Source: Syncephalis fuscata
Taxonomy: Eukaryota > Zoopagomycota > Zoopagomycetes > Zoopagales > Piptocephalidaceae
Assembly (NCBI GenBank): GCA_025786725.1
Contig: JAHLTZ010000055.1
Location: 1 to 64,000, forward strand
Reading direction: 5' to 3'
DNA: 64,000 nucleotides
Made by a program: the position numbers and the translations under genes. Below are positions 23,339-35,872 of this stretch, in pieces. The notes under the pieces were generated by a model. It saw nothing but the letters and a program-made list of their open reading frames with translations, was not told the DNA's origin and ran no database searches. Numbering within the stretch: the stretch's first letter is position 1; every line of letters begins with the position of its first letter.

Positions 23339-24070
23339 TTATATTTGACCGGATAAACTAAGCGATTCAATAACTATAATAGCAATAAGAAGCGATACAA
23401 CGCCTACAACATTGACAATTCCCCATCGTTTGCTTTCCTTATGCTTTGAGAATGTCCAAAAAGCGCCAATGACCCATAGTGGAGGTACTAAAAATCCAAA
23501 CATAAATGTGAACATTGGGAATGGGTGTCGTCGCCAAAAAGACTTCTTATGAGCAATTGCTACTTGTATATCTTGAAAGTCGCTTGGCGTTTCTTGCTGA
23601 TACATTTCCTTGTGGTACATTTCTCGTCTGTTTAAATTTGAGAAATTATTAGAATAGCTTTCTGAATATGGATCGGCTATGTCACCATAGAAGTAACGGC
23701 CTTGCACGTGCTGTGCTGGAACAGCAGGAGCTGGCAACTCTGGCGCATAAGGCGGCGGCGGTGGTGGCGGCTTAAAATGGGTATTCTCTGCGTACTTGGG
23801 TGTCTCCATCTTGCGCGTCTTGTCGTATGCGTTGATCCCGAGGCCTATATTCGCGGATGACGGCTCAGCAACTACTTGCGAATAGAGTCGTTTTCGATAT
23901 GTATCATGGCTTGGCGTGCTACCTTCCCTACCACGACCATTATGTTCCTCGCCATCAATTCCTTTTGGTGTTGTTCGTCGCTTCTTTTCTGTGCCTTCAA
24001 ACGTACTCATGTCGGCGATATGAGCTTTAGGCGTTGTGTAAGTATTACCTTTATCGAATGTAGATGTCAT
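23339..24070 (-). CDS. Proline-rich two-TM membrane protein, family member 1
   Basis: I do not recognise the family by name. It is intronless with 243 residues. Residues 1-180 are polar and disordered, with a PPPPPPPYAPELPAP block at about 101-118. Two membrane helices close the protein, about 187-208 (PMFTFMFGFLVPPLWVIGAFW) and about 219-240 (WGIVNVVGVVSLLIAIIVI), with a short basic loop (SKHKESKRW) between. The same helix-loop-helix end, including the PLW.(I/F)G.(F/Y)W motif, recurs in the two genes upstream on the same strand, so this is a tandem family. A long N-terminal tail with Pro motifs could recruit SH3, WW or trafficking proteins, but this is inference. Confidence 0.75.
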   Translation of the reverse strand: MTSTFDKGNTYTTPKAHIADMSTFEGTEKKRRTTPKGIDGEEHNGRGREGSTPSHDTYRKRLYSQVVAEPSSANIGLGINAYDKTRKMETPKYAENTHFKPPPPPPPYAPELPAPAVPAQHVQGRYFYGDIADPYSESYSNNFSNLNRREMYHKEMYQQETPSDFQDIQVAIAHKKSFWRRHPFPMFTFMFGFLVPPLWVIGAFWTFSKHKESKRWGIVNVVGVVSLLIAIIVIESLSLSGQI

Positions 24071-24818
24071 GCTTTTATGGACTAATTAATATTATTGTAA
24101 TAAGAAATAAACAAGGAGAGATGACATCGTTTATAATAAATCTCTGACATTTTGGAAATTTGTAGCTGATGTTTCAAATTTATGATGCACGACAAATTTT
24201 TGAATACAATGCCCGATACTACTAAAGTAATATATATATAATTAAGATGGCTGTACTTAGGTTGCTTTTAGGCAAAAAATACTATATGACAATATTTTCA
24301 AAAAAATAATACTTAATTCTTGAAAGAGATACAAAAAGATTATAATTAGTTTTATGAAAATGGGGCGAACAATTAACTTTATGTTTAAACCAATGCGTTT
24401 ATTATCATTACCTTAATTGTAATAAATGATAAATTATTATGGAAATAAATTAACAATTACATCATGCAGTCGCGCATAATATGCGATTAAAAGTTTTAGC
24501 TATTTTTTATTGCTAAAATTATTTATTAAAATCCAATTATTTTTACGTAACTAAAAAAACACCTAAAGTATGGTAAAATGCATCTAATTCTTGAACGTAA
24601 AAAGAATTAAATAATTTATAATTACCGCATTTAATAATATTAATTACTACATTATCTAAAATGGTAATGTAGTATTTGGAATGGAATTGAGTAATAAACA
24701 AATTTTCATCACATTTTATTATACTTCAGGTGTTTATAATGACTTCAGTATAATAAATCACCTAGTCGACACTAAACAATATTGCTGGTTATTAATTGTA
24801 GAATTGGTTAGCATTGAC
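24071..24818. other. Spacer between two-TM genes 1 and 2
   Basis: AT-rich sequence with no gene seen. It serves as the 5' flank of gene 1 and 3' flank of gene 2. Confidence 0.6.
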
Positions 24819-25986
24819 TTACATTGCCGCAATTATTATAGCCAAAAGTATAACGGTTAGAATGTTAATGGCACACATATATGACCAGTATCTTTCTCGG
24901 GGGATTTTGGAGCGTATCCAAAACAAACCAAATACCCAAAGCAATGGAAAGAGCCACCCAAAAAGCCAGAATACCATAACAAGAGGAATTGTTGTATTGT
25001 TTGAAATTGAAACTGTATCTCCTTGTCGTCTCCAGCGGCTATCACGGAGCGCCTCTTCATCTACTGGATCCTCCACTATGGTAAACCTTCCATGAGAAGC
25101 CACTGTGTATGTGCCCGGAGGCAAGCTTGTGTACACGGGACTTGGAGTGTAGCCAGGCGGTGGTAGCTCGGGGCTATACGGCCGATTAGTAGTTTTTGGT
25201 GGCGACAAGTGATAATGATACTCAGGAGGTGGAAACATAGTGGCTTCTAAGCCTGTGTTGCTATTCATAGCATGTGCTGGAACCGAAGCATCAGGTTTTC
25301 TGATGTGGCTATGTCGGTGAGGAATAGCAGGAGGTGAACTTGCATGACTATTCACGTTATTTAAGTCTGTATGTTGCATTGAAGTGCCAATGTTTGCCGT
25401 ATGACCTATGGAGTCACCGCAGCCATTCTGACGCTGTGGACTTGTAATCATATACGCCGGTGGTGGCGACCCACTACGTGAAATTTCACTTATATTGGTA
25501 TTGGATTGGCGAGCAGAAGTATGTTCATTAAGTGATCCAGTGTCTGTTGTTGGCTGTCTTGTTCTTATAGCTACATTACGAGTTGTTTGCTATCCAATGA
25601 AATTAAATTTAAAATATATAGTTAACATTTTACTGCTGTCTAATTATAACAAATTGCTTTTAGCTTAATATATTTACTTCGGGTTGACCGTGTACTACTT
25701 GAGGGACATTATCGATGGAATTGTCATGTTTACTGCTTTTATCGGATGGCGATTGTTCTGAAGAGGCCCTTGATATTATATCAAACTGGCTCGAATCGCT
25801 GCTATGTGATATAGCTGAATTCTCGATTTCTGCCACAGCCTGACTATTAACAACTCTTGGCTCGGGAACCTCCAAGTTAACATTGAGAAATCCATTTTTG
25901 GCTTGAGACAATATAGAGGAACTTGATAATGTAGAATCTTCTTCCTGCTCATCAGGCGACCTCTTGTCTTCACTGTTGTTATCCAT
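24819..25986 (-). CDS. Proline-rich two-TM membrane protein, family member 2
   Basis: Two exons fit one frame: 25986-25678 (103 codons, acidic and Ser-rich) and 25589-24819. The donor is GTAAAT, the acceptor GGATAG, and the phase is 0. The second exon is open well upstream of its first ATG (25451), which is why I joined the exons. The product has about 359 residues. It has a Ser/Asp-rich start, Pro-Tyr motifs (SPPPAY, YSPELPPPGY, FPPPEY) and two C-terminal helices. The first contains FWLFGWLFPLLWVFGLFW and the second INILTVILLAIIIAAM, separated by RSKIPRERYW. PPxY-type motifs are candidate WW-domain ligands. The stop TAA overlaps a possible donor (GTAAGT at 24822), so a further 3' exon is possible. 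Confidence 0.72.
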
Positions 25987-26066
25987 TGCGTATCAAAGAC
26001 TAAATAAAAAAATACAAAGTAAAAGCAAATAAAGTTAAACAATGTCTTGTTACATTTTTGCTTCAT

Positions 26067-26691
26067 CTACCGTCACACCTTTGTTTCACTTATTGTCGCA
26101 TAACTTACTAGAAAGCCTTAAATTGCTTGCTCAAATGTAAATACTAAATGTTTAGATAGGTACCATAAGAAAAATATAGTGCTTATTTGCTCAATAAAAT
26201 AACAACAGACTATATAATAAAATAAGTTGCGAGTTTAAAATGTTTGAGAAATAAAATAATATTGCGATAATTACAAATACTTTTGTCATGAAACATGTCT
26301 CACGTACAGCTATCTAAGGCTAAAGTTTACGTATTTATTCTTGATGTTGGGTTTGTTTAATTATCAACAAATAACAAACTAGATTATACATTAAAATCAG
26401 GAAGGAATTATTTTATTAGCATTTGCTAATAAAACTTTCAGATAAAATTGCCATTATATCGTGTTATAATCATACTGCTTCTTTGTCATTAAAAATTGAA
26501 TAGCCATAGCAAAAAACTATATAAATAATTTGGTTAATTTGTTTTAAAAAACAACATTAGTTTAAAACTTACCTTCAATACCATGGCAATAGATGGCTAA
26601 AATTCTTACTAGTCAGCCTTCAAAACTACTTTGATTAACTGCCATATCTTTAAAAAACATTAGCCAAATTAATTGGAAGCCATTTACTAGC
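26067..26691. other. Spacer between two-TM genes 2 and 3
   Basis: AT-rich sequence with no coding feature that I can support. Confidence 0.55.
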
Positions 26692-27309
26692 CTACCTGAT
26701 GCCGACGACTATTGAGACGATAAGCGATGACAACGCAAAACAAAAGTTGATCCAGGCCCAAAAGCGCACACGCGAATGGCGAGAAGTTAGCCAGTAACTG
26801 CCGATAAACCATAGGATAGGAAAGCAGAAACCAAAGATAAACAGCCAAAAGGTTACCGGCAAGCCGCAGCAGCCGGGAGCTGATCCTCTTGCGCCTGGAT
26901 TTTCATCTGGATCAAAACCACGCGCTTGCTCCAAATTATTGGGCGTGTTTTCTAACACTACCATCGGCGGTGCCACATGTCCCTTTTCCTTTATATGAAC
27001 GCCTTGTTCTTTGCTAGCGACAACTGGCATTGTGAATGGATGTGTATCTTTTTCTTCGTGTACTTTATCTGGATACAAAGGTGCAGTATATGTATAGTTT
27101 TCTGAGGTGGCTGCATGCTCATTGTCCTTGGATGACAGTTTACTACCATGATCTTCGGCTAGACTGACTTCATCCCAAGGCAAGTGCTTTGTATCCGATT
27201 CCAGTGGTTCTGTTTTATTGATTGCCAAGTATTCATCAACAATCTCCTTTCCCTTAGCAGATTTATTGCTTGGCGCACCAGACGATAATGGGACCATAGG
27301 AATTGACAT
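26692..27309 (-). CDS. Two-TM membrane protein, family member 3
   Basis: It is intronless with 205 residues. The polar N-terminal part (about 1-140) is rich in Lys, Glu and Pro and lacks the long Pro run of member 1. The C-terminal pair of helices is the family signature: PVTFWLFIFGFCFPILWFIGSYW at about 148-170 and INFCFALSSLIVSIVVGI at about 185-203, with a loop TSRHSRVRFWA. It lies on the same strand as members 1 and 2, with spacers of about 0.7 kb, so all three likely arose by tandem duplication. The function is unknown. Confidence 0.75.
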   Translation of the reverse strand: MSIPMVPLSSGAPSNKSAKGKEIVDEYLAINKTEPLESDTKHLPWDEVSLAEDHGSKLSSKDNEHAATSENYTYTAPLYPDKVHEEKDTHPFTMPVVASKEQGVHIKEKGHVAPPMVVLENTPNNLEQARGFDPDENPGARGSAPGCCGLPVTFWLFIFGFCFPILWFIGSYWLTSRHSRVRFWAWINFCFALSSLIVSIVVGIR

Positions 27310-28703
27310 TTCACGCCAAGGCTATAGCTACTGCTGCTAGTTGAATATTTTTATGAATGATCAAAATAGCTGCTAAAATAGAGGTGTTTTTTTGTATATA
27401 TTATATCTGGATATTATGAATAGCAGCTGATTTAATGTTGCTTTAGTGATAACTGACTTGCAGCTATACGAATTTAATCCATAGAAAATGTGATATTGGG
27501 AGAGTGACAGTAAACAAAGATTGTACAAGTCAATTATAAAAGCTATTTGACGCCACCAGTGCGCAAATACAACAATAACAAAGATCTTGGTTTAAAAGCG
27601 ACAAAAGAAAATAGCAAAAGCAGAATATACTAATCCAGCGTTTAAATAATTGTCGACAAGTAATTACTGACTGCCATGCCATTTATGAATATTTTGGCGT
27701 GGCGTCTTTAGTTTGTGACGCACTAGATCGTTGCATTGCGTCATTTTCGAGTATATTTTGTATATTAAATTATCAATTATACAACGAAAAAATAAAGGTT
27801 GTGAAATATTTATGATGTTGTAGTTGCTATGGTTTTCAATTTAGTAGAGATTTTACATGTTTATATTATTTTATTTACAAGTCTATTGATATAAGCGCAT
27901 TTACTTCATTTAGAATTGCTTCTATAAAACTTAATTTTACTAGTACTAACTTTTTAATACTGGAAATACTAATCAACTGCTATTTCAATAAATAGTGGCG
28001 ATAAAAGCTTGAAACTATTGTGAATGTATATTGTGTTTGTAGTAGTATTTTTGCAGCTATTTTAAAAATGACAACGTATGGCAATAACACACCAGTTGAT
28101 CGTATAATAAAATATGCATAACATTATTCTGTAGCAACAAAGGCACTAAAGCTATTGTGCAAATGGCTTGTATAGCTGAATAAGAACAATAGCGGCAGCA
28201 TGGCCATTGATGGCCAATAAGTGCAGCAGTGGCAACACTTGGCTGCCATCAAATGTTATTGGTGCCCATCAATATCTAGCTAATTCTAATTTAGTTGACG
28301 AATACCAGCAAGCGGAATAAGAAGCAACAAATTATTTGACGTCTTCCTATCGTGTTGGACAGTTTGCCACATCTTGACATTCACTATACCATTTACTCGC
28401 TTGTTGCCAATATTCCTACTTTATATAAGCTTGCACATGTGTGTATTTATTATTGCCAACATTATTAGTATTCTCCAACTGTAACGACAGCACTCATTGC
28501 TATTAGTGTTATTTAAACAGCATTTTAAATTTGGAATAGGCGGCGCTGTCGTATTTATGCCGACGCAACTTTACACAGCTCCTTATCTCTTTTTCCTCCT
28601 CTATCTACTTCATCTTGCAGTCATCAAACGTAGCAAAGTGCAGTACACTTGTTTTTTGGTACAAGATATTGTAATTCCATTCAATTCAGCGTGATATTCA
28701 ACG
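27310..28703. promoter_or_regulatory. Divergent intergenic region between two-TM gene 3 and the RING ligase
   Basis: About 1.4 kb separates two divergent starts, so both promoters lie here. Sequence is AT-rich up to about 28150 and more balanced after. I see no gene or repeat. Confidence 0.45.
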
Positions 28704-30711
28704 ATGCGATTTGCCTGGAGCTTGATAGGCATCGTTTTCCTTATCATAGGCAATATTGTATACATACAAGGCGAGGTGACTCTACTGGTAAGTATAACAA
28801 CGATAGTTTGTATACTGGCTTACCAACAATGATTTTATGATGTAGGATTCAAAACAACGATATACAGTAAGTGACCATAATCAACTGAATTATCAGTTAA
28901 CGAATATTTGTATGAAATTAGTCGTGTAGTGCTCGATTTGGAGGAAGATTGGTGGCATCTTATGCACCACGCGATGTCACTCAAGACAGTGGCTGGGTGT
29001 GGTCCTTTTGGAACAACTACTAAATTACCACACCAAAGGCATTTTATTAAGTAGAAAGCTGGTACGACAGCTAGAATACCAGATAGAAAAAGCCATAACA
29101 GTAGCTTTTACTTCGCGTCTAATATTTATGAAAATACCACAACCGGAAAAGATATAAAAGAAACAACTGCAGTTGATAATCAGTTTCAACAAGAGGACGA
29201 TACCACCTCATCAGACCATTCGGCTACTTCATTTCCACCCCCCAGTCCAATTCGTCTATTTACTAGTGTTACAGGCCCGATTGTTCCATTTGAACTTGTT
29301 CAGCGAGGCAATCGGCGTGGCTGTCATCCAGTTACGCCATCAGAAGTTGATAAAATGCTAATGGAAAACAATATATCTATCGAAACTCGCTTTTCAGCGA
29401 TGAAGCGATAAAAACCAATACGTTTAGCGCTGGCTATTTATCAACTACATCAAGTGATAATAATAGCGAGCCTATCGACAAAATACCTTCATGTTGGATA
29501 CTCATGGATGGATAGCATTAATAGAACGTGGTAACTGTGGTTTATAGAAAAAATACGTCACGCACAAACTGCTGGTGCTTCAGCCGTTATTATCGGCAAC
29601 CATGAAGGCATTGGACTGATATCTATGATTGCTGATGGTAAGCCCAATTAAATATTTGATTCAATAGCGTAAAATAACATTCAATAGAGGATGCATCGGA
29701 TATACGTATTCCAGCCGTATTTCTACGACGTCATTGTTATCGTGATTTATTACATAAAGCAACCGAGAATGCTACATTACCAAATGTAAAAATTACGGGT
29801 GACACACTTTCTTCATGGTAAAAATATGATAATAATATTAATTAATTAATTAAATGTAATGTTTTTACTTAAATTTAATGTTTTTAGGTTCTCTTTGGAC
29901 TCATTTCCAGCCACTTGGCTATTCTATACAATGCTAATCTACATTGCCATGTCCGTCTTATGGGCTGGATGGCATGTATTCTATGGTCCTATTCGATTAC
30001 CCATCTTTAGAGATGCTTATTCGATCCGATTCGTGGCCATTGCCGCGCCGATAGACGATGACGCAGCCGATCCAGCTAGCCGCGTTGAACACGCACGCCG
30101 TACACTACGCCAATTAACAATAAATCTGCAGAATATATGGCGTCGACACAATAGCTGGCGAGCCGCCGAAGAACAAGTACGCCAAATCCCCATGGTACTA
30201 CACTCCTCCGCCGAGGCACAAACCATTGAAGATTTCCCTACTCGCTGTCCCGTCTGCTTAGAAGACTTTGTCGACGATGAACGGCTACGCCTATTACCAT
30301 GCCGACACCGCTTTCATGTTGACTGCGTTGATCGATGGCTTGTTACCCAACGCCGTTTGGTAAGTATTAGATCTACATGTATCATCGCCACTATGCCTTA
30401 CTAATATCGTGGATGTCAAACAGTGCCCAGTATGTAAACAAGATGCTGTAACACCTAACAATGAAACTAGGCCCCCACGTGAGTCCACCTCGGCCACGAG
30501 CCAGGTTCACTTGGCCACACCGCCATCTTCAAACATTACATCAACTAGCGAGTCTAATGACGATCAACTGCCAAGCCCACCTGTTTCAAATGGTGACATA
30601 CAGCAGAGCGCTACTGTTACAGGTGATCCAGTAACTACACGGCCAGTTAGTGAATCCTCTACTCACCTGTTAGAAGATAATCAACTGCCAGCTAATTACT
30701 GGTCCCTTTGA
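28704..30711 (+). CDS. PA-TM-RING E3 ubiquitin ligase (RNF13/RNF167-like)
   Basis: These are endosomal or vacuolar membrane ubiquitin ligases with a lumenal protease-associated (PA) domain and a cytosolic RING-H2. Exons seen are 28704-28787 (signal peptide MRFAWSLIGIVFLIIG), 28846-28866 (only 21 nt), about 28922-29637, 29688-29817, 29888-30359 and 30424-30711. The PA signature is IERGNCGFIEKIRHAQTAGASAVIIGNHEG, followed by SDIRIPAVFLRR. The membrane helix is WLFYTMLIYIAMSVLWAGW. The RING is CPVCLEDF...CRHRFHVDC...CPVC, split by an intron just before the last pair of cysteines. A Ser/Thr/Pro-rich tail follows. The third exon needs several single-base corrections (near 29015, 29400 and 29530) to keep the PA frame. 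A Pro/Ser-rich insert lies inside the PA region. Confidence 0.85.
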
Positions 30712-32238
30712 TAATCTGTTATCATACTAGCTTGTTTTACCATTCCATTTCCACTCCTCGTGTACTGTTTCATCTATCAATTTAAGCTAATTTGAATTGC
30801 CGTATTCATAGCCATAAAAATAAAAAAATACCCTTTTTAATACTAAAACGTTTAGTTCATCTTTTTATAGCACTGATGATCATCATAAATGGTACATTTT
30901 ATTATAACGTGATGCTAGTAGCTGTCTATACATAGATTGATGGATAAAGAGAGCATGAGCCTACACGTGCAATTCAGTGCCTCTCGTTTCGTTTTTTGCT
31001 TCTCCTTTTTAGTTTACTTGTTATGTCCTTTTTCTTTCTCCGCACTGATAATAATAATAATAATAATAATAATAACTATTATCTACATCCATTGTTGTTT
31101 TCTTACCTCGTGACGTGTACCGGTTTTGGGTACACAGCCACATGGATCAACTGGCCAACCAGCATTGGACCAGGTGCTTAACATTTGACTACACACATCA
31201 CATCGATATTGAATGTATGTATGTATGTATGTATGTATGTATGCTGAGTGGTAAGGCGGATGAGCGTATGCGTACATATCTACGCATGTATCGGTCACAG
31301 CGCACAGATATGGCCTTGAAAGTCAATTTAACCATATATGCTTGAATAAACCGCTACTGCTATTACATCTACTATTATAACAAGTATTGCTGCCAACCAT
31401 TTTCCTTGCTTTTTTTCCTACGTCTATTCTCCTTAATGGTCGGTCTATTTGTCGGTCATTTGTTGGTCAATCAATCTATTTGACTACTATTGCTACTACT
31501 AATACTACCATTGCTACTGTCTCCTCGGTGTGGTCCCAATTCACACGGCCGTAGTTACTTGTCCGCCTTGTGACATTTGGTCATTTGGGCCCCTTTTTCC
31601 ATCCTCATCTCGTAAGTACGACACATACCCACACACTGTTATCTATTACAAACACACATACACGCACGAATCTATTGCCTTTTTTCCATCACCTCCTTTC
31701 TCTCTTACAAACACACACACACAATCTCCCTTTATTTTATAACTCTCAAGTATAGTCGTTGCTGTTATTGTTGCCATTGTTATTGTTATTGTTGCTGTTG
31801 TTGCTTTTACTCTACTGGTAGTGAGTGGTGCCCGTACCATCTTTTTTACTTCTTTGTATTCTCTTACTCTCTCTCCTTCATTCTCATAGCTTCTCTTTCT
31901 TTCCCTATACTCGTACTCTTTCTTTCTTTCTTCGAAACCTGACCACCACTGGACACTATTGTCATTGTTGTCACCGACTTGCAAACTGTATTATTCGTTG
32001 ACAACTATTTCTCACTTAAACTTGCACGATTGACTGTCGCTACAGCCAACAACTTTTACTATAACTACTGACCGCACTTACTACCTATTACCTACTTACT
32101 ACTACTACTACTACTACTACAATACTATTATTTTCATCATCAGTGTCAAGTAACGCTTGCAACGCTGGTTCATCTTCTAATCTAGTCCTCGCATCTGTCT
32201 CTTGCTTTTTCATTTTTGCTTGTGTTTGCTTTCTCAAT
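30712..32238. other. Intergenic with simple repeats
   Basis: I see no gene. Simple repeats include (TAA)n at about 31049-31073, (ATGT)n at about 31214-31241 and (CTA)n at about 32097-32120, plus CA-rich and CTT-rich tracts at 31640-31930. The part from 31400 to 32238 is pyrimidine-rich on the plus strand and is likely the promoter and leader of the CYRI gene. Confidence 0.5.
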
Positions 32239-33659
32239 ATGGGTGGCCTTTCTTCAAAGAACCAGGCAGATGGTCCTGATCTTAATATTGACCTTGAGAG
32301 TAAGTGGCACATCTATTGCTTGACTATATGTGTGATGACAGGCCAGCACGTGGTTGGTCATGCCTGATTGTCGGACCAAATGACTGGACGACTAAATGTC
32401 GGTCAGTTGGTTAGCTAGTTTGTTGTCTGAGTTATTTGATCGGTCGTACAAAACTGGAGAGCCAAGGACTTTGTGTATAAATAGTTTTGATTATTACATA
32501 ACGTTTTAATTATGGATCCATGGATATCTCATTATGGGTATATTGATAACTAACCATTGATTTCAATTTTGATGATATAGATGCAAAGCCAACACCCGAT
32601 GAGGCTGGCACTTACGCACACGTTCTTAATCTACTTCGTCCGACTGTGCGTATTCTAGCTACGCTACGGGAATATCAAGGCTGCAACGAATATATTCGCC
32701 AAGCCATTTCCAATCCTTGTCCTGAAACGGAAGAAGCAGCTTGGGATGCCGTCTGCCCAGCTGTTGAAAGATTACGTGAATTTTACGAATATGCGGCTGC
32801 ACTAGAAGACGCAGTTCCGCTACTTTTAACCGAGTTGGTCAAGACGGGCGGTGACAACTCGGAACAAGATGTCCATCCGGATTCAGAGAGTGCTGCAGTA
32901 TATCGTTCTCTTGAACGCCAACCAGCACTAACTCGTCTTTTCGCCGATATTATGGACTTTATCTTTGAATTTGACGATCTTAAGGTAGGCGTGTTATTAG
33001 TAGATGGTGTGCATTGTACTTATGCTATTTATCTAGATGGCCAATCCTGCTATTCAAAACGACTTTTCCTATTATCGTCGTACTTTGAATCGTCTTAAGA
33101 TGAGCAGCCAGGTAAGTTTTAAATAATATGTTGTGTATAACATACTCTATAGGGCAGTGTTGCCATTATAGGTTATGCTTTTATACCCCTATCTAATACA
33201 ATATCGATTTATTTATAGATGGCAATGCGTACTCCGGTCGTTAATGACGAATTGGCCAACCGAATGTCGCTCTTCTACGCGCACCATACACCGATGGTCA
33301 AGACGGTTATTGATGTGACTTCAAACTTTGTATCAAGCCGTCCGGATGGTTTCCGTGTAGCCGATGTTTTGGCAGGATTAGCCGGCGTTTGCTACCATAC
33401 AGTTGCTAAACAACGTCTTACGCATCCAGATGCCGTCTGCTTCTGTTTACGCGTTCAAGTTGCATGCACAGTACTTTACGATCATATTCACCCAGCCGGT
33501 GCATTTGTTCGTACAGCACCGGTTAATATTCGCAATATCGTTCGGGTCTGCAATGAACACGCACCACAACAACCAAGTTTAGTTAACGCGCTCCGCTACA
33601 ATACACGACACTTGAACGATGAAACGACGCCAAAAGCACTTCGACAACTATTAGCTTAG
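32239..33659 (+). CDS. CYRI (FAM49/CYFIP-related Rac1 interactor)
   Basis: CYRI proteins bind active Rac1 through a DUF1394 fold like that of CYFIP and restrain the SCAR/WAVE-Arp2/3 pathway at the leading edge. Exons 32239-32299, 32581-32984, 33037-33111 and 33219-33659 join without frame breaks to 326 residues, almost the length of animal CYRI-B. The N-terminus MGGLSSKN has Gly2 and Ser for N-myristoylation, as in the family. Conserved segments include MANPAIQNDFSYYRRTLNRLK (split exactly at exon 3), NELANRMSLFYA, VSFCLRV-like VCFCLRVQVA, LYDHIHPAGAF and NALRYNTRHLNDETT. The basic Rac-binding residues lie in the NDFSYYRRTL(N)R region. Its presence implies a SCAR/WAVE-type actin system in this organism. 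Confidence 0.95.
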
Positions 33660-35872
33660 AAAGAATATTCTATACACAAGTTGGATAATACTAATATCCG
33701 CACTACTACTTGCTGTTTTAGTTATTATTATTATTATTATTACTATTATTATTAATCTGTGTTGGCTACCTTTTGTTCAAGAATGTGAGCTACCAGATAG
33801 TACTTCGTTGTCGTTGCCGTTGTTGTTGTTGCCGTTGTTGTAATCTTGAATGTTCGATCATTCAACTGTTCTCATCTATTTCCCGCTCTTGCCTTTTCGT
33901 CTTTCCATTTCTCTCACTTGGTTTAATGCGACGATTATCATTCGATGACGGTTTGTCCCTGTGGTTCAGACTGTCGGCGTCCATTATTCCGTCGTACTTT
34001 CATGCGCGATTGGTTTACATTCATTGACATGTTATGTAAACGATATTTCATCTCGTCATCTCATCTCATTGTCTTATTTTATCATATTCATTCACACATA
34101 CAAGTACGGAATTAATTGCATTACCAGTATCTAATCTATATTAAAATTACGAGCTAAAAAACAATCAATATTAAACAATTCATGTAATAAATGTTAAGGA
34201 AACTATTTTAGTTGAAATTTATTAATAATAAAGTCGGAGCAAAAATAGTTTTGGATAGAGTAAGACTGGACGAGTATAAATGATATATAATGTGATAAAT
34301 GTATAGCGATAAGATGTATGAAATGATGTTGAAGTTATAGTGTATATAACGTAATGAGTAGAGTGAGTGGAATATATAGGAACATATAAACAGTAGAATG
34401 GTGATGATATAGGTAGATTGAGAATGATGAATCGATGATGAATAGTTAAACTTTGATGTCATTCACCATCCATCATGATGTTCAATAGATTAAATTTTAT
34501 TAAATTTAATCATTTGACCACCAAAGCAATTGAATAACTAGTAAATTGAAGTAGCGATGAAAGAGTTGTTCAAGTGGTGGAATAAAACAAAAATAGAAAC
34601 CAATCGCATAAAATCAAGTATAATTATACTAAATGCTACAAGTTCTTTCGATCGGCTACTATTTTATTGTAAAACTATGCTTGAATCATTTTTAATAAAA
34701 GTTCAACACCGCATAAATGTAATATAGATATTGAATTGCGTCATATGAGCGATTTTAGTCGTCGCAATCCAAATCTCTTGTTATTTTTGACTGTATTACC
34801 GACTAGCACGTTCTAAGTCGCGATAACTTGTCGTGTGAGTGGCACACGACCATGTTCATTGTCTCATTTCCCGATTTCATGTAGCAGTTTGAAAATACCG
34901 AGAAAAGGGCTGATTCAAGTTGGGCGATTCGGAAATAAATAATACCATGGTGGCGGGATAAACAACTAATAAATAGTAAAAAACTTGTTTCGTAAATGAG
35001 GCCTTACTATTGTGCCACCTAATAATCAATGTAAAGCAGATCAGTTGTCTCTGATATCAAAAGCATCTCATTTTATATCAGGCTTGTGCACAATGTTTAG
35101 AGTAGTTGGCCATTTGATACCTGTTAAAACATGTGCAAAGGAAATGTGCTGACGACAAAACCCCACAGTTCCGCTTTTGTATTGTGCTAACATATGATGA
35201 AATGTCAATAGTGGGCAGGATCATAACGTGTAAATGTATCCTAAAATACTCAATAAACAAGACTATACATTGGTAACTATCCTGTTTAATGCAAGCAGAT
35301 CACATGGTGATACTTTTCTTACACTAACTGGTCGGGTCGGCGTTGAAGTTTATATTGATTTAATTAGCAATGCTTAGCAATGATATTGGTGTATTCACGT
35401 ATAATGAAAATAAAAATAAAAATAAAAATAAAAATAGCACAGTAGCAAACATGAGCAAAATTAACTGGACAATGGTCTTGCAATACAAGTATAGTTGAAA
35501 CAAAGAGTCGGGAGTGCGGAGCTCAATACTGCGTCGTGGTGTCATTATCTAGACCATTGGCGTCAGGCCAATCGTGATTGCAGCTATGACCGGTTTAGGC
35601 GAATGAGAGAGTGGGAATGTGTGCATACTTACCTGTCCATTTTTGATTAACTATACGAGTCCTTGTTTTATTTGTATGTCGCCTTGCAGGCTACAGGTTA
35701 TTATCCAATGCTGGGTGGACCGACATTGTGGATCATAGACTATAAAAGACGTGCCGTTTCTTGGCTGCTAAATGATTTTGAACAACCGTTTTTCTCCCCT
35801 GTAATTCGTTTGCTTTTAAGCAATTATTCTATTCTATTTAACGTATCGTTATCTTGCACACACACACACATT
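33660..35872. other. Intergenic between CYRI and the MFS carrier
   Basis: It contains a (TTA)n tract near 33722-33752 and an (AAAAT)n tract at about 35406-35437, which could be the tail of an old retroposed element. I saw no head or duplicated target site for it. Open frames on the minus strand here are AT-rich and have no domains. Confidence 0.45.

Noticed and set aside
35406-35437. AAAAT repeats as a second SINE tail
   Set aside because: No A/B boxes or target duplication could be found upstream, so it is recorded only as a simple repeat.
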